This document shows positions 8,140-13,392 of a stretch of DNA of 13,392 bases, in pieces. The first letter of the stretch is position 1, and the number at the start of each line of letters is the position of its first letter. Below the pieces are notes generated by a model. The model was not told where the DNA came from and did not search any database. It saw nothing but the letters and a program-made list of their open reading frames with translations. Position numbers and translations under genes: made by a program. The stretch is from CAYONM01 sp964405325 (GTDB lineage: Bacteria; Planctomycetota; UBA11346), in NCBI GenBank assembly GCA_964405325.1, contig CAYONM010000097.1, positions 1 to 13,392 of the forward strand, in the 5' to 3' direction.

Positions 8140-8243
8140 CAGATCTGGCTTGCATGTGGGATGCCAAACAGGTGGTCATGGCCTGCGTAGCAATACTAGG
8201 GGAGCCATCATGCCGACGATCCTGTTCGTCTTCCACGCCGATA

Positions 8244-8300
8244 GAAGCTGAGTCCGCAATAACTTCGAGCAGAAAAAGTTGTGTTTGCGGGCTCAGCTTC
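8244..8300. repeat. Long hairpin at the left end of the insertion
   Basis: GAAGCTGAGTCCGCAA (8244-8259) pairs with TTGCGGGCTCAGCTTC (8285-8300) over all 16 positions, one of them a G-U pair in RNA. Inside the loop AACTT (8261-8265) can pair with AAGTT (8276-8280), giving an extended stem. No T-run follows, so it is not a simple terminator. Confidence 0.7.
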
Positions 8301-8350
8301 GGGGTCCGAGGGGCTTGCGCCTCGATGTAAGAGTCAAAATTGGGCGCTGA
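8244..8350. mobile_element. Putative ~107-bp MITE-like insertion with CCGATA direct repeats
   Basis: The stretch sits between two copies of CCGATA (8238-8243 and 8351-8356) inside a small gene. Its removal with one copy restores the reading frame exactly, as expected for a target-site duplication. It begins at once with a 16-bp hairpin arm and contains a second small hairpin (CGAGG 8307-8311 with CCTCG 8320-8324). It encodes no protein. Its two ends show only weak inverted similarity, so it is not a classic terminal-inverted-repeat element. The right edge is less certain than the left, because two further hairpins (8363-8376 and 8377-8391) follow and the restored protein carries about 8 more residues here than I remember for relatives. 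No second copy is in the window. Confidence 0.55.
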
Positions 8351-8715
8351 CCGATACGATTGAACCCGGATGGGTTCCGGGCGGCGCCCGGTTTGTCGGC
8401 TTGGCCGACATCGCCCACAAGACCTTCTCACCTGGGACCTATCAGTGCCAGCTGTGCCAGCTGACCCCTCACCGTCTCCATGTCAAAAGCGATTGGAGCG
8501 CTTTTATCCGCAAGCTGGAGCAGCCCAGCCGCTTCCTGCACCGGGACGAATTCAGGCGCGAGTTTCCCGATCAGGCCCAGATCCCGTTGCCGGCCATCTT
8601 TGTGCAGAGCGACAACAAGCTGCCACAACTTATCGATCAGACGGCAATTGGCCGCTGCGACTCGATGGCATCGCTGATTCAGCTGATCCAGAACCGAATG
8701 GCCACAGTCTCCTGA

Positions 8716-10050
8716 TCACCGCACAAATCGCAGCCGCTCTCCCGCCCGGTCCATCAGAATCCGGCCATTTTCATACACCAACTGACCACCGACAATGGTA
8801 TGGCTGACGGTGGCCCCCAGGCTGTCGCCATCAAAGGGCGACCAGCCGCATTTGGCCTGATTGTTCGCCGGATCTACCCGCAAGGGTGTCTCCAGATCCA
8901 ACAGGCAGCAATCAGCATGCCAGCCTTCGCGGATATAGCCGCGCTGCTCGACACCGAACAGGCGCGCCGGAGCGTGGGCATATTTTTCGACGATCCGCTC
9001 AAGCGGGAACACGCCCTGCAGATGCAGGCTGGCCAGCATGGGCAGCGCATGCTGCACCAGCGGAATGCCAGATGGCGCGGTGGTATAGGGATTATGTTTT
9101 TCCTCCACGGTGTGCGGCGCGTGGTCCGTAGCAACGACATCCAACTTGTCATCCAACAACGCTTGCCGCAGAGCGGCGCGGTCGGCAGCGGTTTTGATGG
9201 CCGGGTTGCACTTGATGTGATGGCCCAGGCGCGCGTAATCGGCATCGCAGAACCAGAGATGATGCACGCAGACCTCGGCGGTAATGCGCTTGTCGTCAGC
9301 CGGACCGGCATCGAACAGAGCCAGTTCCCGAGCGCTGGTCAGATGCAACACATGCAGGCGGGTGCCATGCTGCTTGGCCAGCTCCACCGCCAGACTGGAT
9401 GCTTTCCAACACGCTTCCACCGAACGGATCGCCGGGTGCTTGTCGGCCGGAATGTCATCGCCCCAACGGGCTACGGCGGCAGCTTCGTTTTCGGCGATGG
9501 TCGGTGTATCTTCGCAGTGCGTCGCCACCAGACAGGGCGCGTCGCGGAAAATGCCGTCGAGCACCTCCGGGTCATCCACCAGCATGTTGCCGGTGGATGA
9601 CCCCATAAACACCTTGATACCAGCGACGATCTGCGGGTCGATTTCACGAACGTCATCCAGGTTGTCGTTAGAAGCGCCCAGATAGCAGGCGTGATTGCAA
9701 ACGCAGCTGGCATCCATCAGCCGAAGCTTTTCTTCGACCCGCGCCGCCGTCAGGGTGGGCGGACCGGAATTGGGCATTTCCATGATGCTGGTCACACCGC
9801 CAGCCACCGCAGCGCGGCTTTCGTGCGCAAAATCACCTTTATGGGTCAGGCCGGGCTCGCGGAAATGCACTTGATCATCGATCATACCCGGCAACAGATG
9901 CCGACCGGCGGCGTCGATCACGGTCGCGCCAGCTGGGGCGCTGATCTGGCTGTCGATACGGGCAAAGCGGCCGTGCTCGATCAGGACATCAGCCTGGACG
10001 ATCTGGCCCTCGTTGACCAGCTGGGTATTGGCGATCAGCAGCGCAGACAT
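8716..10050 (-). CDS. pyrC: Dihydroorotase (pyrimidine biosynthesis)
   Basis: 444 residues, with AAGGAG six bases before the ATG on the minus strand. It catalyses the reversible ring closure of N-carbamoyl-aspartate to dihydroorotate, the third step of UMP synthesis, in the cytosol. Visible motifs are DDQVHFREPG (58-67), the GIKVFMGSS lysine (K146) that is carbamylated in related amidohydrolases, THCE (H178), HVLHLTSA (233-240) and ATDHAPH with the catalytic Asp at 309. The first metal-binding histidine of the usual HxH pair is Gln (Q60). As I recall, this is normal for the Bacteroidetes-type branch, so it does not suggest a dead enzyme. The gene is alone: no other pyr gene is near. It is divergent from the glycosyltransferase gene and convergent, with touching stop codons, on the disrupted small gene. 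Confidence 0.93.
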   Translation of the reverse strand: MSALLIANTQLVNEGQIVQADVLIEHGRFARIDSQISAPAGATVIDAAGRHLLPGMIDDQVHFREPGLTHKGDFAHESRAAVAGGVTSIMEMPNSGPPTLTAARVEEKLRLMDASCVCNHACYLGASNDNLDDVREIDPQIVAGIKVFMGSSTGNMLVDDPEVLDGIFRDAPCLVATHCEDTPTIAENEAAAVARWGDDIPADKHPAIRSVEACWKASSLAVELAKQHGTRLHVLHLTSARELALFDAGPADDKRITAEVCVHHLWFCDADYARLGHHIKCNPAIKTAADRAALRQALLDDKLDVVATDHAPHTVEEKHNPYTTAPSGIPLVQHALPMLASLHLQGVFPLERIVEKYAHAPARLFGVEQRGYIREGWHADCCLLDLETPLRVDPANNQAKCGWSPFDGDSLGATVSHTIVGGQLVYENGRILMDRAGERLRFVR

Positions 10051-10094
10051 GACGGACTCCTTGGCCTGGAGGGTGTACCGACCGGGACGGCAGG

Positions 10095-10114
10095 GACCAG
10101 TGCGGGAGCTGGTC
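10095..10114. promoter_or_regulatory. Inverted repeat in the pyrC / glycosyltransferase divergent gap
   Basis: GACCAG (10095-10100) and CTGGTC (10109-10114) are exact inverted copies 8 bases apart in the 96-base gap between two divergent genes. A second small hairpin (AAGGC/GCCTT, 10116-10126) follows at once. This may be an operator or a leader structure of the plus-strand gene. There is no T-run and no recognised regulator consensus. Confidence 0.25.
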
Positions 10115-10146
10115 TAAGGCTGCCTTGTCGTATCTGGACCAGCAGC

Positions 10147-11160
10147 ATGCTGCCGCCGATGTCGGCACTACTGGTTCACGATGGCATCCTGGACGGACTG
10201 ATCACCAGCACACCGCTGTTGCGGGTGCTGGCCCGGCGCTCCGGCGCCCCGGTGGATGTGCTCAGCACCAGTCCGGTGGCGCCCGTGTTGTATGCGCAGC
10301 TGCCGTTTGTTGGCAGCGTGCAGGTCTGGCGCCAACGGTGGCTGCCGATCTGGCTCTCGACGGAAAAACGCGCCACCCTCGCCTGGCTGCGGCAACGCGC
10401 AGACGCTGGCTTGGTGCTGCTGACCGCCCGTCCGTACGGGCACCTGCTCGGGCGCGCCGGCCTGGCTGTGACCGCGGCCTGCGGCAGCCACCTGCTGCCG
10501 CGTCGTGAGGACGAGCACACGGTCTTGCATCAGCTGAATATCGCTGCCTGCACGCCCGACGGACAGGACTGGGATGCCCTTCGCGAGCGCGATCTGAATC
10601 CGCTGCTGGAGCTGCGGGTTAGCCAGGCCGAGCAGGCGGATTGCCACGGCTGGCTGCAGGAACTGGGACTGGCAACGCAGCAACTGCTGGTGGTACAGCC
10701 CTTCGACGACCAGGGCCGGATGGCATGGCCGACCAGCCGTTGGCGGCAGGTGATCAACGGCTTGCTGCAGCAGGAAACCGCGACCACCGTCCTGCTGCTC
10801 GGATCGGCGGGGGTACCGAAATGGGCCAGGGATTTTTCGCCGGAACGGGTACGCGCCCTGAGCCCACAGCCGCTCCTGCGCCGGTTGCTTGCGCTGCTGG
10901 CCCAGGCCCGGGCCTGCCTGACCGTTGCCAGCAGCACCGCGCAGCTCGCCGCCGCCGTGGCCTGCCCGGTGGTGGCACTGTTCGGCGCGACTGATCCGCG
11001 GGTGTACCGACCCATGGGCCCAGCGGTGGAAGTGGTCACGCCGCTACCGATGGCGCAGGTGCCGGCCGGCACCACCGCCTGGGGGCGGCTGTGCCGCTTG
11101 AATGGAATCAGCCCCAGCGCGGTGCTGATGGCGTACGGACGTCTGGCGGGCCAGCGGTAA
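10147..11160 (+). CDS. Glycosyltransferase family 9 (heptosyltransferase-like) protein
   Basis: 337 residues from the ATG at 10147, or 333 from the ATG at 10159. The second reads MSALLVHDGILDG and fits the family N-terminus better, but no strong ribosome binding site supports either. The open frame extends far upstream, but there it only mirrors pyrC on the other strand. The N-terminal pattern DGLITSTPLLRVL matches the GT9 'GDxxxxTPxLRxL' start. The C-terminal half has VVQPFDD, VLLLGSAG, a Ser-Thr pair (VASSTAQLAAAVACPVVALF) and FGATDPRVYRPMGP, the ADP-heptose-binding region in WaaC/WaaF. Such enzymes add heptose or a related sugar to LPS core at the inner face of the inner membrane. The protein is a divergent member: the donor and acceptor cannot be told, and no other LPS gene is near. 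Confidence 0.8.
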   Translation: MLPPMSALLVHDGILDGLITSTPLLRVLARRSGAPVDVLSTSPVAPVLYAQLPFVGSVQVWRQRWLPIWLSTEKRATLAWLRQRADAGLVLLTARPYGHLLGRAGLAVTAACGSHLLPRREDEHTVLHQLNIAACTPDGQDWDALRERDLNPLLELRVSQAEQADCHGWLQELGLATQQLLVVQPFDDQGRMAWPTSRWRQVINGLLQQETATTVLLLGSAGVPKWARDFSPERVRALSPQPLLRRLLALLAQARACLTVASSTAQLAAAVACPVVALFGATDPRVYRPMGPAVEVVTPLPMAQVPAGTTAWGRLCRLNGISPSAVLMAYGRLAGQR

Positions 11161-11181
11161 ACGCCGCCGGCCCGACCCACA

Positions 11182-13059
11182 TCAGCCCGCGATATCAGCC
11201 AACAACTGGCCATAATCGCTATAGCCATCCAAACGCTGCTGCGCCGCCTGGCAGCTTGCCGCCGACACCAGGCCGGTGTGCTCGGCCAGGAAGCAGATGT
11301 AGCGCGCCACCTGCTTGGCGTAGGCCAGGCGGCCGGCATCAGAAATGCCGTAGAAGCGTGCTCGTTGCGCATAGCCGGCCGGGGAATGATCCCCCAGAGC
11401 GACCTTGTCGGCGCTGCCGCCCGCGGCCAACACGTAGAGGAAATTGTATTCGAACCAGAACATATGATCCGGATCAGGGCTCAGCGCTTCCAGGGCAGTG
11501 CGGCAGCTTGCCGCGCTGTCGAAGACCGCCGGGTCCTGGCCGGCCACGCGCAGGGCGTGTTCGATAAAACTGCGGGCCATGCTGGCTTCGTCATCGTTAC
11601 TGCTGAAAGCGCTGTTGACCGCCAGCTCGCGGGTGAAGGCGTACCAATCGCGCCACAGGGCCTGGTCACCAGCGTCCGAGCTGGCGGCCAGGGCCTTGCC
11701 CATTTCGTAGGTGTAGCGACCCGAGGTCTTGATCTCCAAGCGGCGGTCGCAGATGCGCCCCACCAACTGGTAATTCTCGGCACTTTTTCCGGAGCCGGAG
11801 TGGAAACCAATACTGACGCCAAAGCGCTGGCAGACGTCCCAGGCAGCGCGCACCCGACGCTCCAGCTCGGTGTTGTCCTCGAAAGGAAAATTCTTCTGGA
11901 AGCCGAAGGCCGGAGCGACGTACTGCACCGACATGTCCATGACTTCGGCCAAGGCCAGCATGCTGGCCAGGGTGGCCGGGGTAGTCAGGCCGGGCAACTC
12001 GTCGATGGACAGCTCTCGGAAATAGGCGCGACCAATGTCGGTGCTGAAGGCCTGGGCCCGGGCAGCAGCGTATTTGCGGTCGCGGGCGAGCATCTTCTGC
12101 ATCGCCGGGTAGACCCGTACCAGCAGTTCCCGGAAGGCGGCCTGGTCCAACGCCACTCCCACTTCGGCCACGCGAGCACGGACCTTTTCTGCCAGTTCGC
12201 TGGGGATCTGGTCCTGGAAGCGCTGCGCGATCCGAGCCGGATCGTCGGGGACCTCGGTGGCCAGCAGTTCCGGGGAGAGATCGAAGGTGATGTAGGTGCT
12301 GAACAAACATCCAACCACCAGCTGGTCTTCGCGGGCGTCGAACTTGCCGCCCACCGGCTGGTGGTCGGCATTGAAGCCCCAGGGAATGCCGCGGCGATGG
12401 AAGCCGTGCTTCAGCTTGGCCAGCACCGCGCCGTGGCTCATGCCCTGGACGCTCTGCCCCTGATGCCCCTCGGGCACGTCGCCACCAATGAAGGGGAAGC
12501 GGCACACGTCCAACTGGCCGTCCAACATGGTGTCGACATCGAACACCAGCTCACGTGGGATGGAGTTCTGGTTGGCAGTCAAGCTGATGCCCAGCTGCGC
12601 CATGCTCCAGTCCACTGCCGGCCAGTGCAGGCTGGTGAAGCGGGCACCGATGCCCAAGGAGCTGTGCGCCAGATTGCCGCGCGCCACCGGGAAGATGCAA
12701 CTATTTGGCTCATAGGCCTGCACGGCGTTCTTCAAGCCGATCAGGTTGGCGAAGCTGGCGGGGTACGCCCAGCGCTGGCCAGCGACGTTCAGGCCGTCGC
12801 TCAGGCCCTCGACCGGACCGCCCACCACCCACCAGCAGTGGTCGCCGGACACCGGCTCCTCCACCAGCGTGACCTGGCCCTGTGGCAGGGCGAAGCGGCT
12901 GGCCTGGTGAAAAATCAGGTCCGGCCAGTCGCGATTCGGCGCGCCAGCCTCCAGACGCTGGCACAAGGCCGGCCAATCCAGACAGAAATCAGGGGAAATA
13001 CAGGGATTCTGGGCGATGCGGATGCCGTGCTCCAGCAGCCACGCGTTGATGCGGGACAT
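11182..13059 (-). CDS. uxaE: Tagaturonate 3-epimerase (UxaE) family protein
   Basis: 625 residues from the ATG at 13059, chosen because GAGGAG stands 5 bases upstream; an in-frame ATG 55 codons earlier (13224) lacks such a site and adds low-quality sequence. Two stretches recall the UxaE family of Thermotoga (D-tagaturonate to D-fructuronate, hexuronate breakdown): GFNADHQPVGGKFD around N230-A231-D232-H233, and FHSGSGKSAENY around H420-S-G-S-G-K425 followed by EIKTSGRYTYEMGKAL. The conserved Asp, His and Glu residues there are good candidates for the metal and sugar site. The protein is clearly longer than the ~480-residue Thermotoga enzyme, mostly by N-terminal sequence. No other uronate gene (uxaB, uxaC, uxuA, kdgK) is in the window. 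The family call is fairly firm from remembered motifs; the exact substrate is not proven. Confidence 0.65.
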   Translation of the reverse strand: MSRINAWLLEHGIRIAQNPCISPDFCLDWPALCQRLEAGAPNRDWPDLIFHQASRFALPQGQVTLVEEPVSGDHCWWVVGGPVEGLSDGLNVAGQRWAYPASFANLIGLKNAVQAYEPNSCIFPVARGNLAHSSLGIGARFTSLHWPAVDWSMAQLGISLTANQNSIPRELVFDVDTMLDGQLDVCRFPFIGGDVPEGHQGQSVQGMSHGAVLAKLKHGFHRRGIPWGFNADHQPVGGKFDAREDQLVVGCLFSTYITFDLSPELLATEVPDDPARIAQRFQDQIPSELAEKVRARVAEVGVALDQAAFRELLVRVYPAMQKMLARDRKYAAARAQAFSTDIGRAYFRELSIDELPGLTTPATLASMLALAEVMDMSVQYVAPAFGFQKNFPFEDNTELERRVRAAWDVCQRFGVSIGFHSGSGKSAENYQLVGRICDRRLEIKTSGRYTYEMGKALAASSDAGDQALWRDWYAFTRELAVNSAFSSNDDEASMARSFIEHALRVAGQDPAVFDSAASCRTALEALSPDPDHMFWFEYNFLYVLAAGGSADKVALGDHSPAGYAQRARFYGISDAGRLAYAKQVARYICFLAEHTGLVSAASCQAAQQRLDGYSDYGQLLADIAG

Positions 13060-13064
13060 GCGAA

Positions 13065-13070
13065 CTCCTC
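13065..13070 (-). promoter_or_regulatory. Ribosome binding site that decides the uxaE start
   Basis: CTCCTC on the plus strand reads GAGGAG on the minus strand, five bases before the ATG at 13059. It is the reason for preferring this start over the one at 13224. Confidence 0.75.
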
Positions 13071-13171
13071 GCGTTCTGGACGCCTGGGGGCCGGAGCGGC
13101 GTCGGGTGATGACAGCAGTGTTCCTTGCCGGCGCGGTGTTCAACCAGCAGCGCGCGGCCGCCTTCAGAGCC

Positions 13172-13322
13172 GCGCAAAGCTCGCAAAGAGTGGACCATGC
13201 CGCATCTCCATCTGGGCCATGCAAGCTGATTGCTCCTCGATTTTCTACCGAAATGACCCAGATGGAGATGACGCAAGGAATGCCGAGCTGGTGCTCAGCG
13301 CTCCCAGGTGCGAGCTGTGCGC
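13172..13322. repeat. Nested inverted repeats upstream of uxaE
   Basis: Inner arms: 13202-13220 and 13253-13270 contain CATCTCCATCTGGGCCAT and its reverse complement with one mismatch, enclosing a 32-base loop. Outer arms: GCGCAAAGCTCGCA (13172-13185) and TGCGAGCTGTGCGC (13309-13322) pair at 13 of 14 positions. A still further pair, CAGAGC (13165-13170) and GCTCTG (13353-13358), continues the symmetry. The spacers between inner and outer arms differ in length (16 against 38 bases), so the two halves look like diverged inverted copies of one short sequence, or the arms of a large RNA structure. Confidence 0.6.
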
Positions 13323-13392
13323 CGCCCGGGAGCCGCCCCAGGGCCGCTCAAAGCTCTGAGGTCGGCAAGCGCTCATTGCTCCAAGAGGAGGC

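Larger units (their letters stand above)
8210..8715 (+). pseudogene. Small uncharacterised protein gene, disrupted by a 113-bp insertion
   Basis: ATG at 8210 follows AGGGGAG at a good distance and opens MPTILFVFHADRS before a stop at 8249. The rest of the protein continues in another frame from about 8353 to the stop at 8713. If bases 8244-8356 (insertion plus one CCGATA copy) are removed, both parts join into one 130-residue protein reading ...FVFHAD-TIEPGWVPGGARFVG.... The body carries DIAHKTFSPGTYQCQLCQLT and FLHRDEF, which I recognise as conserved motifs of a small, uncharacterised thioredoxin-like or 'GTPase'-labelled family of about 130-150 residues with a SPxTYxCxLCxLT core. Its function is unknown. 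The GTG at 8281 could start a truncated product with an unrelated N-terminus but would lack the first beta strand. The stop codon abuts the stop of pyrC on the other strand (TGATCA). Confidence 0.7.
13060..13392. other. Gene-poor stretch upstream of uxaE, up to the window edge
   Basis: This 333-base stretch should hold the uxaE promoter. I see no convincing gene on either strand: the open frames here are extensions of shadows or low-complexity sequence. It carries nested inverted repeats (separate entry). Near the right edge AAGAGGAGG (13383-13391) looks like a ribosome binding site for a plus-strand gene that would begin just outside the window. Confidence 0.5.

Noticed and set aside
8249..8300. 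Selenocysteine codon: TGA at 8249 followed at once by a hairpin
   Set aside because: Reading through TGA meets another stop at 8348 in that frame and never reaches the conserved body, and the flanking direct repeats explain the break better as an insertion.
8244..8391. Integron attC site
   Set aside because: The hairpins are suggestive, but no GTTRRRY/RYYYAAC core pair is present at the ends and there is no cassette-like gene order.
9691..10146. Upstream in-frame extension of the glycosyltransferase gene
   Set aside because: The extension lies opposite the pyrC coding sequence and shows no GT9 similarity; the family-like N-terminus begins only at 10147-10159.
13060..13224. N-terminal extension of uxaE to the ATG at 13224
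   Set aside because: Low-complexity, Ala/Arg-rich sequence without a ribosome binding site; the ATG at 13059 has GAGGAG at an ideal distance.
11278..13359. A 693-codon open frame on the plus strand opposite uxaE
   Set aside because: It mirrors uxaE codon by codon, as is common in high-GC DNA, has no recognisable domain, and lacks a ribosome binding site; uxaE has clear family motifs and a good start.
13263..13392. Plus-strand open frame starting ATGGAGATG and running off the window
   Set aside because: The start lies inside an inverted-repeat arm, no ribosome binding site precedes it, and the product is low-complexity with no recognisable feature.

Overview
The window is high-GC DNA from a Gram-negative, probably flagellated bacterium. 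FlhB points to flagella and a GT9-type glycosyltransferase points to LPS or another surface glycan. The dihydroorotase is of the 'DDQVHFREPG' type known from Bacteroidetes and some Gammaproteobacteria. A membrane-anchored PQQ-like propeller and a tagaturonate-epimerase-like protein also recall Planctomycetes and other PVC bacteria. The sequence alone does not settle the phylum.

Left part (2-6812, + strand): a four-gene redox cluster, open at the left edge. In order it encodes a NosR/NapH-like membrane polyferredoxin (5' end missing), a membrane-anchored PQQ-like beta-propeller, an 813-residue NuoE-NuoF fusion with two extra [4Fe-4S] sites, and a 540-residue hybrid. The hybrid joins a NuoG/HydA-like [2Fe-2S] front end, a GltD-like FAD fold and a ferredoxin tail. 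The last two genes overlap by 4 bases. The cytosolic pair resembles the NAD(H)-binding part of complex I and of electron-bifurcating hydrogenases and transhydrogenases (HydABC and Stn-like families), but no hydrogenase, formate dehydrogenase or quinone-site subunit is present. The FAD subunit lacks the usual NAD(P)H-binding domain. My inference is a module that moves electrons between cytosolic NAD(H)/ferredoxin and the periplasmic side through the NosR-like protein. This is the best candidate for an undescribed system here.

Middle part (7030-8715): a solitary flhB on the minus strand, with no fliR or flhA beside it, divergent from a small gene of an uncharacterised family on the plus strand. 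That small gene is broken by a ~107-bp hairpin-bearing insertion flanked by 6-bp direct repeats (CCGATA). Removing the insertion plus one repeat restores a single 130-codon reading frame with a good ribosome binding site.

Right part (8716-13392): pyrC (minus), whose stop codon abuts the stop of the broken gene; a divergent glycosyltransferase-9-like gene (plus); and a long tagaturonate-3-epimerase-family gene (minus). The final 333 bases hold no convincing gene but carry nested inverted repeats. These right-hand genes look like independent single-gene units rather than one pathway.
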